Positions 25,352 to 32,514 of a stretch of 32,514 bases of DNA are shown piece after piece. The translations under genes and the position numbers were made by a program. Source of the stretch: Nostoc spongiaeforme FACHB-130 (GTDB lineage Bacteria > Cyanobacteriota > Cyanobacteriia > Cyanobacteriales > Nostocaceae). How positions within the stretch are numbered: position 1 is the first letter of the stretch; every line of letters begins with the position of its first letter. The stretch is from contig NZ_JACJTB010000064.1 of NCBI RefSeq assembly GCF_014698475.1, positions 1 to 32,514 of the forward strand, read 5' to 3'. The notes under the pieces are model-generated. The model had not been told where the DNA came from, did not search any database, and saw only the letters and a program-made list of their open reading frames with translations.

Positions 25352-25762
25352 AAAATGGTAACTTTCCGCATAATTTCAACACTTTTGTATTTTCTACCAA
25401 TTTACCACATTAAATAATTTATCTTATCGAGCTGAGTATATAATCAATTACGTAAACAGTTAGTTAGTTTGCATCAATCAAAGAAATTTCATGTTAATTT
25501 AAATGCAGGTAGAAAATTATTGATAAGTTATATTAATGACATAATGACGATTGATTTAGTTATTTATTATTTAATCCAGCACCCAACTTCTCTATATGGG
25601 TAAGGATACAAGGTGACAAAGTTAAATTTGTTATTTTTTTACTTAGTATGTGTAGAATGTGTTAGGCGTAAGCCATAACGAGTCAAAAGCTTTGCAGTAG
25701 ATGTGTTACGCTGTTGCCAACACATCCTACGTATATTTAAAACATTAAATATATATAAATAA

Positions 25763-25788
25763 TAGAGATGCAATTAATTGCATCTCTA
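25763..25788. terminator. 26-bp perfect palindrome
   Basis: TAGAGATGCAATT and its exact complement AATTGCATCTCTA meet with no spacer. It lies 133 bp beyond the patatin stop on the minus strand and is followed in that direction by TTATTTATATATATTT. A transcript end or a dispersed palindrome are both plausible. Confidence 0.5.
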
Positions 25789-25920
25789 CATAATGATGGA
25801 ATACCAAATCGATATGAACAAGCATATAATTAGCCCGCAAAGGTGGTCACTAAGCTTGTCGAAGTGCAGGCTTTGTTTGTATAGTCCCAAACTGGAAGTC
25901 TGAGGGGTTTATATGCTTTA

Positions 25921-27015
25921 CTATCTCCCAACAAGAACTGATTTTTCAGGCTGTTCTTGTGCATTAATTCCTGATTTTAGCTGCTGACAAAGTTCATTTA
26001 ATTCTGAATCTCGTTGCTCAATTATCTGCTGTGCTAATGTGATCAATCGAGCAATATTTTCTGGACTAGTATCATCCATATTGTCATTAGCTTTAGTTAA
26101 TTGTCGTTGAAAACGATAGTATTGTTTAGGATAACCGTCAGCTTGTGGTAACATCTGCTCTAATTGACAAGCTACGGACTCACTACTACCATCCAAGGTA
26201 ATATTCAGCAACGGTTGTACCCACTGAACCAAACCCCAATCCACAGCTTGATCGTAATTATATCGACGGTTCAGAGAGCCTGTACCTAATGAAACTACCA
26301 GAATATCGTTAATAGTCAGAGCTTTTTTGTCAGGGTTTTGCGGGTCAGGTCTAGCAGATGAAATCAAAGCTTCCATAATTGCCAAAGATGTAGGATTATT
26401 GGCAAATACGCCACCATCCACCAAGGCATAATAACCGCCATTTGTCGGGTCGGCTGTATCAATTTTATAAGGTTTGAAATAAGTTGGTGCAGCAGAAGTC
26501 GCCATTCCTGCTTGCTTCATGGTGTAACCATCACAAACTTTGCGGAAGTTTTCACCTAATTTTTGGTCTTTGACATTATTGACAAAGAAAATCGGCATCC
26601 GCAATTCAATATCATAACTAGTAATAAACAAGTCAGTTAGTGCTTTCTTGAGGAAAGTATCTTGCAAATATTCTGTTAAAACTTCGTCTCTGCCTTTAGA
26701 AGAATATTTTGCTTTTAAAATATCATCAATTTTGAGACTTTTTGCTAGTGGAGATTCAGCAAAAATCCGCTTTCCTTCTTTGCGATAGATGTCAATTAAA
26801 TCGACCGCCTTAAAATGTGGTTGACTGGGATTATTGGGATGTGGCTTAGTTAAAGCAGCAGATAAAATCCCTCCTGTAGAGGTTCCAGCAATTAAATTAA
26901 ATAGCTGACAAATCGGTTTACCTGTACGTTTTTCAATTTCCGCCAGAATAATTCCTGGAATGATACCACGAATACCACCTCCATCAATCGACAATATTTT
27001 GTAGCGATAAGCCAT
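25921..27015 (-). CDS. Patatin-like phospholipase
   Basis: A 364-residue lipid acyl hydrolase. The oxyanion-hole motif is SIDGGGIRGIIPG (residues 9-21), the nucleophile elbow is GTSTGG with S46, and the second dyad residue is D200 in LVDGGVFANNP. These are all intact, so activity on membrane or storage lipids is expected. It resembles plant patatins (CBASS CapV is the same superfamily), but no nucleotide cyclase is nearby. The C-terminal 60 residues are helical and glutamine-rich (ITLAQQIIEQRDSELNELCQQ, in parts). AGGAG lies 5 bp before ATG 27015. Single-gene unit downstream of the E2 terminator. Confidence 0.9.
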   Translation of the reverse strand: MAYRYKILSIDGGGIRGIIPGIILAEIEKRTGKPICQLFNLIAGTSTGGILSAALTKPHPNNPSQPHFKAVDLIDIYRKEGKRIFAESPLAKSLKIDDILKAKYSSKGRDEVLTEYLQDTFLKKALTDLFITSYDIELRMPIFFVNNVKDQKLGENFRKVCDGYTMKQAGMATSAAPTYFKPYKIDTADPTNGGYYALVDGGVFANNPTSLAIMEALISSARPDPQNPDKKALTINDILVVSLGTGSLNRRYNYDQAVDWGLVQWVQPLLNITLDGSSESVACQLEQMLPQADGYPKQYYRFQRQLTKANDNMDDTSPENIARLITLAQQIIEQRDSELNELCQQLKSGINAQEQPEKSVLVGR

Positions 27016-27143
27016 ATAATCTCCTAATCCCTATGTTTCTGGCTGTTGTTTGCGAAATCAACTAGCCAACTAGCTGTAGATGTCTCCCATAATATAGTTG
27101 CTATAAATACTATGCGTTCAGTATTATTACTAGTCGTTAACAT

Positions 27144-27189
27144 AAAAACAGAGACCTGAATTATTCAATAATCCAAGTCTCTATTTTTG
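27144..27189 (-). terminator. Strong terminator after the E2 gene
   Basis: On the minus strand AGAGACTTGGATTATT pairs with AATAATTCAGGTCTCT (27150-27182), about 14-16 pairs with two wobbles, then GTTTTTATG. The plus strand also runs into ATTTTTG, so it can work in both directions. It lies 88 bp after the E2 stop. Confidence 0.8.
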
Positions 27190-27269
27190 ATTTTGTTAAT
27201 TCAGTTTTATCGGTCAGAGCATCATAAATTCAGGCAAAAATCTCAAATTATTCTGCCTGCGGTTATAAG

Positions 27270-28571
27270 TTACAGTGTTAAAGATTGGGCGTTAGTTTCA
27301 ATCAACTTCGCCAAGTCTTGCAGGAAGGCGGCGGCGTGAGCGCCGTAAATAATGCGGTGGTCACAGGTGATATTTACCTGCATTTGTTGGCGCACTCCAA
27401 ATAAACCATCGGGTGTTGCTACCAATTGGGGACGAGCCGCACCGATCGCCAGAATTGAACCTTGTCCTGGTGGTAAAATGGCATCAAAAGTATCGACACC
27501 AAACATCCCCAAGTTAGACAGTGTAAAAGTTCCACTGTTGTATTCATCAGGTTGTAATTGTTTGGCGCGAGCGCGGTCTACTAAAGATTTCCAATTGCGT
27601 GAGAGAGAATAAATATCTACCATGTCTGCATTCCGCAATACAGGTGTAATCAATCCTCCGTCATCCATTGCCACAGCGACAGAAATATTGATATCAGAAT
27701 GGTAGACAATTCCCTGCTCAGAATAGCTGGCGTTGATTAATGGATGTTTTTGTAATGTGACTGCAACAGCTTTCGCCAGTAGTGCAGTCATGGTCACGCC
27801 TTTTGATTTAATTTGTTTGTAAAGCTTATCTAAACCATCGGTGGTAATGGTGTAGCCTACACGGAAAACAGGTACAGCTAAACTCGCAACCATACCCCGC
27901 ACTACAGCATTTTGCAGAGTCGTGAAAGGTACAACTTGACCAGAAACTGCACTGCTGGCTGCGGCGGGAACTGGCGCTGGTGCGGCTGGGACTGGTGCTG
28001 CTGGTTGAACTGGTGCAACAGTTGGTGCAGGGGTTACGGGAGCGGCTGGTTTAGCCTTACCCACTACAGCTTCCACATCTTCAGCCACAATACGACCGTA
28101 GGGGCCACTACCTTTGAGGCTGGTTAAATCAACTTTTAATTCTTTGGCTAACTTGCGGGCGCGGGGGGAAGCGACGAGTCTACCTTCTTTGTGGTTCGAG
28201 CCGTTACCGTTTTGAGCGGCTGCGGTGGGTGCGCCGACAGAGGCTGTTGCTGGTACTTTTTCAGGCGCAGGAGTTGTCGCCGCAGTGCTACCGGAATTAG
28301 CGAGAGATTTTGCAGCTTCAATTTCTGCTTCAGTTTCAGCTACATAAGCGATCGCACTACCTACAGCCGCAGTGCCACCAGCTTCTACAATGATGTGAGC
28401 TAGATAACCTTCATAAAAGGTTTCTACATCCATGTCTGCCTTATCTGACTCGACAACCACCACTGTCTCGCCCTTTTCCACTTTATCCCCTGGCGATTTT
28501 ACCCAAGAAACAATTTTACCTTCGGTCATGGTGGAACTAAGCGCCGGCATGAATATTTCGTGAATGCTCAT
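27270..28571 (-). CDS. pdhC: Pyruvate dehydrogenase E2, dihydrolipoamide acetyltransferase
   Basis: Core of the pyruvate dehydrogenase complex, transferring acetyl groups from lipoate to CoA. The 433-residue product has one lipoyl domain (residues 1-80, lipoylated K44 in VESDKADMDVE), an Ala/Pro-rich linker and an E1/E3-binding domain (RLVASPRARKLAKELKVD, SLKGSGPYGRIVAEDV). A second Ala/Pro linker (about 175-212) leads to the catalytic domain. The active-site motif reads TCDHRIIYGAHAAAFLQDL: His is kept, while the Asp of the usual DHRxxDG is Tyr, as in plastid E2. The C-terminus SLTL also matches the plastid type. Other PDH subunits are not adjacent. Start ATG 28571. Confidence 0.93.
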   Translation of the reverse strand: MSIHEIFMPALSSTMTEGKIVSWVKSPGDKVEKGETVVVVESDKADMDVETFYEGYLAHIIVEAGGTAAVGSAIAYVAETEAEIEAAKSLANSGSTAATTPAPEKVPATASVGAPTAAAQNGNGSNHKEGRLVASPRARKLAKELKVDLTSLKGSGPYGRIVAEDVEAVVGKAKPAAPVTPAPTVAPVQPAAPVPAAPAPVPAAASSAVSGQVVPFTTLQNAVVRGMVASLAVPVFRVGYTITTDGLDKLYKQIKSKGVTMTALLAKAVAVTLQKHPLINASYSEQGIVYHSDINISVAVAMDDGGLITPVLRNADMVDIYSLSRNWKSLVDRARAKQLQPDEYNSGTFTLSNLGMFGVDTFDAILPPGQGSILAIGAARPQLVATPDGLFGVRQQMQVNITCDHRIIYGAHAAAFLQDLAKLIETNAQSLTL

Positions 28572-28869
28572 ATATGGTGGTTTCAGAATCGATAAATAAT
28601 TTATGGACTTTAACAGCTTTTGCCAGATCGAATTGTATCTTGGCTAGAGAGTTTTAGACTTTCTATTTTATGTCACCGCGCAGTCAACAATATCTGGACG
28701 GTGCTGAAAATTATTAATTCTCGCCTATTGTTGCAGCGCACAGCCGAGCTTTGGGAAACTGACCGGGGTTGCACCAATGGTCTGAAGTCGCGCACCAATG
28801 AGGGAGTCGGGGCTTCCTCAATTCCCCCTGCACCCTACACCATACCCCTTGTCCTCTTATTGACCAGCT

Positions 28870-29307
28870 TTATGATTGCTCACCTGCTACATTTCTAATA
28901 ACTTCCACATCTAACTCTAATATCTCCGCTACTTCTTCTACACTCATTCCACGTTGCAGCAGCTTGGCAATCATTTCTGTTTTAACTTCTGCCTTGAGTT
29001 CTTGCTTAACTTCTTGTTTGAGTTCTTGCTTGACTTCTTCTCTAACTTCTGCCTTTACTTCTTGTTTAACTTCTTCCCTAGCTTCTGCCTTGAGTTCTTC
29101 TTTGACTTCTTGTTTAACTTCTTCTCTAGCTTCTTCTTTTAACTCTTGATATACTCTTGTACCTCTAATTAATTCCAAACTTAACATTGCCTTTATCTCC
29201 TCCCTGCTCAAATTAGGAAACTTATTAACAAGAATCGCCTCTATTAATTCTAAAATTTTTCTTTGGATGGCTGTATCTTTACTTAATAAAATAAATGATA
29301 GTTGCTT
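28870..29307 (-). pseudogene. Truncated Rpn/PD-(D/E)xK-family transposase-nuclease remnant
   Basis: The frame is open from the stop at about 29308 but has no convincing start; the first internal candidate is TTG 29211 (113 residues). The N-terminal part, SKDTAIQRKILELIEAILVN and KFPNLSREEIKAMLSL, is the C-terminal section of the DUF2887/DUF4351-type family found in many Nostoc copies. The nuclease domain that should precede it is missing. A repetitive Glu/Lys coiled coil (EEVKQEVKEELKAEAREE and similar) and a helical tail (EMIAKLLQRGMSVEEVAEIL) follow. It starts within 10 bp of the toxin stop, so the break point lies at that boundary. Probably not functional; it could still be translated. Confidence 0.6.
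28980..29140 (-). repeat. Low-complexity Glu/Lys-coding repeat
   Basis: Imperfect units such as GAAGTTAAGCAAGAA and GAAGTTAAACAAGAA (minus strand) repeat through this stretch, encoding an 11-residue-type E/K coiled coil. Long frames on the plus strand here are shadows of this repeat. Confidence 0.6.
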
Positions 29308-29313
29308 TTAATT

Positions 29314-29679
29314 TCAGTTTTTGTTTTCAGGATCGTAATCAACACAAAGAAATAAGGCAATCAGTAATTCTTCCATAACGGCTGCTGATACTTTTCCTAA
29401 ACACCGAACAAATCGCTGAGTTGTTACACTACGGACTTGCAAAACATTACCTGCTGAGTTTGTATCTAAGCCATTTTCATCAGTTTGCTGAATGGGAATC
29501 ATGAAAGGGCGATTTTGGAATTTAGGTTGCCATGTTGCTACCGGAATAATAATTCGCATGGCTATAGAACTGAAAATATCAGAACTAATCACAACAGCAG
29601 GGCGAGTTTTTTGGATTTCCTGTCCTCTGGTGGGATCGAGTTGTACTAGCCAAATTTCACCTTTTTTGGGATTAGTCAT
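29314..29679 (-). CDS. PemK/MazF-type toxin
   Basis: A 121-residue type II toxin, probably an mRNA-cleaving endoribonuclease. Family marks are PKKGEIWLVQLDPTRGQEIQ at the start, KTRPAVVIS, and the central RIIIPVATWQPKFQNRPFMIPI. The C-terminal segment LQVRSVTTQRFVRCLGKVS is conserved in MazF. Its ATG lies inside the antitoxin gene (8-bp overlap 29672-29679), the usual arrangement. It sits 20-odd bases and one gene downstream of the TPR protein, on the same strand. Confidence 0.9.
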   Translation of the reverse strand: MTNPKKGEIWLVQLDPTRGQEIQKTRPAVVISSDIFSSIAMRIIIPVATWQPKFQNRPFMIPIQQTDENGLDTNSAGNVLQVRSVTTQRFVRCLGKVSAAVMEELLIALFLCVDYDPENKN

Positions 29680-29989
29680 CTTCTATCTCCCAATCTTCGC
29701 CGTCTAAAACCGAAAACTCAGTTAATTCAGTGTCAGTTAAAAAATCTTCGGCTGTGGCTGCAATAAAAGGTTCTAGGATTTTGTGCCGTTCTGCTATTGG
29801 TAGCCTAGCAATTTCTTGGAGAGATAAACGTTTTTGTGGTTTGGATACAGCTTCATTCACTAAATGCTTTTGATTGGCAGTTTTCTGCACAAGAAATTCT
29901 ACGAAATCTAACACTTCTTGTTGCTTGTCATGGGAGAGACTTCGGAGACTTTCTAATATAGCTTGTTCAATATCGATTGTGTCTGACAT
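29672..29989 (-). CDS. Antitoxin of the PemK/MazF pair
   Basis: A 105-residue acidic protein. The N-terminus (MSDTIDIEQAILESLRSLSHDKQQEVLDFVEFLVQK in parts) is the DUF2281-like helix-rich domain seen in many cyanobacterial antitoxins. The middle, RLSLQEIARLPIAERHKILEP, is the usual linker, and the tail (TDTELTEFSVLDGEDWEIEDD in parts) is acidic and probably disordered until it binds toxin. The stop overlaps the toxin start, supporting a coupled module that represses its own promoter. The gap to the TPR gene upstream is only 20 bp, so it may also be read from that promoter. Confidence 0.85.
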   Translation of the reverse strand: MSDTIDIEQAILESLRSLSHDKQQEVLDFVEFLVQKTANQKHLVNEAVSKPQKRLSLQEIARLPIAERHKILEPFIAATAEDFLTDTELTEFSVLDGEDWEIEDD

Positions 29990-30009
29990 ATTTTTTAACT
30001 GCTCAGTAG

Positions 30010-32298
30010 CTAACCTTGAATTAATGCTTGAAAACTTTTATCATGTCGAATATTATCAAAATCAGAGTCAGTTTTTGCCATTTCTCGATATTCGTCAGGA
30101 TTGAGATTAATTGCTTGTTGTAGATTTTCTAATGCCTGCTCAATATTACCTTGAAGTGCATAATAGCAAGCTTTGTTGTACCAAGCTTGGTAGAAATCAG
30201 GTTTAAGTTCTAAAGCTTTATTGTATGAGGCGATCGCTTCTTCAGAGCGTCCTAATTTCCGTAGCGAAATCCCCCGATTATACCAAGCTTCGTGGTAATC
30301 AGATTTAATCTCTAAGGCTTTGTTATAGTTGGTGATTGCTTCTTCATTGCGTCCTAAATTCCCTAGCGCATTCCCCCGATTGTTCCAAAGTAAATACTCA
30401 TCAGGTTCAATTTCTAAAGCTTTATTGTATGAGGCGATTGCTTCTTCATAGCGTCCTAAATTATCTAGCGCATACCCCCGATTATTCCAAGCTTGATGGT
30501 AATCAAGTTTAATTTCTAAAGCTTTGTCATAAGAGGCGATCTCTTCTTCATTGTGTCCTAATTTACCTAGCGAATTCCCCCGACCGTACCAAGCTAGGTA
30601 GTCATCAGTTTTAAATTCTAAGGCTTTATTGTAGGATGCGATCGCTTCTTCGTTGCGTCCTAAACTCCCCAGCGCAATCCCCCGATTGTTCCAAGCCTCA
30701 TGGTAATCTGGTTTAATTTCTAAGGCTTGGTCGAAAGATGCGATTGCTTCTTCGTTGCGTCCTAATTTCCCTAGTGCAATCCCCCGATTATTCCAAGCTA
30801 GGTGGTAATCTGGTTTAATTTCTAAGGTTTGGTCGAAAGATGCGATTGCTTCTTCGTTGCGTCCTAATTTCCCTAGTGCAATCCCCCGATTATTCCAAGC
30901 TAGGTGGTAATCTGGTTTAATTTCTAAGGTTTGGTCGAAAGATGCGATTGCTTCTTCGTTGCGTCCTAATTTCCCTAGTGCAATCCCCCGATTATTCCAA
31001 GCTAGGTGGTAATCTGGTTTAATTTCTAAGGTTTGGTCGAAAGATGCGATTGCTTCCTCGTTGCGTCCTAATTTCCCCAGTGCAATCCCCCGATTATTCC
31101 AAGCTAGGTGGTAATCTGGTTTAATTTCTAAGGCTTGGTCAAAAGATGCGATAGCTTCTTCATTACGTCCTAAATTCCCTAGCGCAATCCCACGTCCATA
31201 CCAAGCTAGGTAATAATCTGGTTTAATTTTTAAAGCTTTGTCGTAGGATGCGATAGCTTCTTCATTGCGTCCTAATTTCCCTAGTGCATACCCCCGATTG
31301 TTCCAAGCTAGGTAATAATCTGGTTTAATTTCTAAAGCTTTGTCATAGGATGCAATCGCTTCTTCATCGCGTTCTAAATTCCGTAGCGCATTCCCTCGAT
31401 TGTTCCAAGGTAAAGGCTCATCAGGTGTAATTTCTAAAGCTTTGTCGTAGGATGTGATCGCTTCTTCATTGCGTTCTAAATTCCGTAGCGCATTCCCTCG
31501 ATTGTTCCAAGCTTGGTGGTAATCTGGTTTAATTTCTAAGGCCTTATCATAAGAGGTGATCGCTTCTTTATAACCTTGTCCAGCAGAATGCAATCTTCCC
31601 AGTTTAAACAGTAATTCACATTGTCGTTCATGTGTTTGATTGTCTTCTGCAATTAATTCTTGAATTCTGAGTATTTCTTTAGTTCTTTCTTCTGGGGCGA
31701 GAGTGAGATATTTCTCATAATCTCCTTCCTGAATAACGCGCGATGACTCTTGTGCTAATGTTTCCGAATCCATAGGAAATTCAAACAAACCAGAACGCCA
31801 ATCAAAAAAATCTGGCGCACGTTGAATAAAATATTTAATTGCAAATATCGGTAGCAAGAACACAAAACAGATATTAAATTTATCCTTTAACCGTTCTCGT
31901 TGTTGGTTCAGGTTTATTAAAATAGGTGGTACACCTTTCCAACTGTATGAATAAATATCTTTACTCTGCCAACCCTGTAAGCTTTTGCATTCTTCATATT
32001 CATAAAATGAATGCTCTAAACCTGTAATAAATAAAATATTGATTTCTGATTTATTCTCTAAATTATCAATTATTTCATATAAATTATTTACTGCTTGCTG
32101 AAGTCGCAATATTTGAATATTTTTATTACTAATATCTGTTTTTACCTTGGTAATTAACTGCTCACCCCCAGCCGGAGAGCAACGCACAAATAATAACCCA
32201 AATCCTTCTGTAAAATTAAGCGTACGCACTAAGGCTTGATATTCTTCTTCTGCTTGTGACGGTAAATCCTGATCCCAATCAGTTAGTTCTAGTGACAT
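30010..32298 (-). CDS. TPR protein with a STAND-like N-terminal domain lacking a P-loop
   Basis: A 762-residue protein. Residues 1-200 resemble the head of many cyanobacterial TPR proteins that I recall as an inactive STAND-type domain: FTEGFGLLFVRCSPAGGEQL stands where a P-loop would be but has no GxGK[ST]. NILFITGLEHSFYEYE sits at the Walker-B-like position, and FNICFVFLLPIFAIKYFIQRAPDFFDW follows in sequence. About residues 240-740 hold 15 TPR units of 34 residues, most of them near-identical (NEEAIAS[YF][DN][QK]ALEIKPDYHLAWNNRG). The last unit is followed by an acidic tail. Probably a scaffold or sensor; no catalytic residues are seen. It heads a unit with the toxin-antitoxin pair. Confidence 0.85.
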   Translation of the reverse strand: MSLELTDWDQDLPSQAEEEYQALVRTLNFTEGFGLLFVRCSPAGGEQLITKVKTDISNKNIQILRLQQAVNNLYEIIDNLENKSEINILFITGLEHSFYEYEECKSLQGWQSKDIYSYSWKGVPPILINLNQQRERLKDKFNICFVFLLPIFAIKYFIQRAPDFFDWRSGLFEFPMDSETLAQESSRVIQEGDYEKYLTLAPEERTKEILRIQELIAEDNQTHERQCELLFKLGRLHSAGQGYKEAITSYDKALEIKPDYHQAWNNRGNALRNLERNEEAITSYDKALEITPDEPLPWNNRGNALRNLERDEEAIASYDKALEIKPDYYLAWNNRGYALGKLGRNEEAIASYDKALKIKPDYYLAWYGRGIALGNLGRNEEAIASFDQALEIKPDYHLAWNNRGIALGKLGRNEEAIASFDQTLEIKPDYHLAWNNRGIALGKLGRNEEAIASFDQTLEIKPDYHLAWNNRGIALGKLGRNEEAIASFDQTLEIKPDYHLAWNNRGIALGKLGRNEEAIASFDQALEIKPDYHEAWNNRGIALGSLGRNEEAIASYNKALEFKTDDYLAWYGRGNSLGKLGHNEEEIASYDKALEIKLDYHQAWNNRGYALDNLGRYEEAIASYNKALEIEPDEYLLWNNRGNALGNLGRNEEAITNYNKALEIKSDYHEAWYNRGISLRKLGRSEEAIASYNKALELKPDFYQAWYNKACYYALQGNIEQALENLQQAINLNPDEYREMAKTDSDFDNIRHDKSFQALIQG
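30781..31086 (-). repeat. Three near-identical 102-bp tandem repeats in the TPR gene
   Basis: Units at 30781-30882, 30883-30984 and 30985-31086 each encode a 34-residue TPR and are almost identical in DNA; the third differs at few sites. Flanking units are more diverged. This points to recent duplication or gene conversion within the array. Confidence 0.85.
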
Positions 32299-32514
32299 AG
32301 TTTTAACTGTTTGATGCTTGATAGTTTCAGAGCATGTTTTAAAAATTCTATGTTATGGTTTTAATCCAATTAATACCCCCCTTAATCCCCCCTTGTAAAG
32401 GCTACGGTGTACACACATCCTTACACAGAGCAAGTTTCCAGCCCTGAAAGAAGTATTCAAATTGACGTAGCCCACAAATCAAAGTAGAAATGCCGGGAGG
32501 TTTTTGAGAACGAT
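32299..32514. other. Upstream of the TPR gene, dispersed-repeat sequence
   Basis: No gene visible. TACCCCCCTTAATCCCCCCTT near 32371 is a partial copy of the element at 19718-19792. GAGCATGTTTTAAAA near 32331 echoes GAGGATGTTTTAAAA near 19676. AAGGCTACGGTGTACACAC near 32398 is the type of repeat common between Nostoc genes. Confidence 0.5.

Larger units (their letters stand above)
25074..25920. other. AT-rich intergenic region with small ORF and palindromes
   Basis: About 850 bp between the MFS and patatin genes. It holds a 37-codon frame (25238-25351), a REP-like GTTAGGCGTAAGCCATAAC unit near 25661, a 26-bp perfect palindrome (25763-25788), and dispersed-repeat pieces near 25846-25914 (CACTAAGCTTGTCGAAGTG and ATAAACCCCTCAGACTTCC on the minus strand). 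No RNA gene was recognised. Confidence 0.5.

Noticed and set aside
28620-28898. 92-codon plus-strand frame between the E2 gene and the nuclease remnant
   Set aside because: No ribosome-binding site, mixed composition with a repeat-like proline stretch, and its end overlaps the remnant gene in antisense.
28954-29149. Two phenylalanine- or serine-rich plus-strand frames
   Set aside because: They are shadows of the Glu/Lys-coding repeat on the minus strand.
30781-31200. Regular repeats resembling a CRISPR array
   Set aside because: The period is 102 bp without unique spacers and is fully explained by 34-residue TPR units in one coding frame.

Overview
The window looks like chromosomal DNA of a filamentous, Nostoc/Anabaena-type cyanobacterium. 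The evidence is the many HIP1-type GCGATCGC octamers, NdhD of the photosynthetic NDH-1 complex, a plastid-type pyruvate dehydrogenase E2, heptameric short tandem repeats, and the GATCCCCC/GGGGGATC palindromes of such genomes. No rRNA, tRNA, transposase or CRISPR array was seen. Coding and non-coding parts are AT-rich, and several intergenic gaps approach 1 kb.

Layout. 1-760: an AT-rich frameshifted hypothetical gene and a small antitoxin-like gene (-). 877-4298 (+): thrB, a coiled-coil gene and ndhD, with hairpin terminators after the last two. 4299-5307: a 1-kb AT-rich gap. 5308-6084 (+): a 2OG-Fe(II) oxygenase. 6096-9046 (-): a cobalamin riboswitch followed by cobG-cobH-cobI. 9217-10389 (-): an unusual Mrr-type nuclease/ParA fusion. 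10550-11629 (-): 6-phosphofructokinase. 12585-19588 (+): a three-gene operon encoding a small RHIM-like-motif protein, a membrane-anchored STAND ATPase with 14 WD40 repeats, and a 953-residue papain-family protease. 20050-21908 (+): two tandem metallophosphoesterases. 22521-25073 (-): cobL (cbiE-cbiT fusion) and an MFS transporter. 25921-28571 (-): a patatin-like lipase and the E2 gene. 28870-32298 (-): a truncated nuclease-family remnant, a PemK/MazF toxin with its antitoxin, and a 15-TPR protein with a STAND-like head lacking a P-loop.

How the genes work together. Four cobalamin genes lie in two clusters; cobG-cobH-cobI are spaced by 2 bp and sit behind the riboswitch. The most interesting system is the 12585-19588 operon. 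The small first protein and the N-terminus of the STAND receptor share an I-x-I-G-(N/D)-x-N...F-N-Q-x-Q motif. It resembles the RHIM/amyloid-signalling core that lets NLR-type receptors template their partners. A cysteine protease with intact catalytic residues follows. This reads as a receptor-adaptor-protease module, plausibly for immunity or programmed cell death; that role is inference. The nuclease-ParA fusion, the lone patatin and the STAND/TPR plus toxin-antitoxin cluster at the right end are further accessory, possibly conflict-related, loci.
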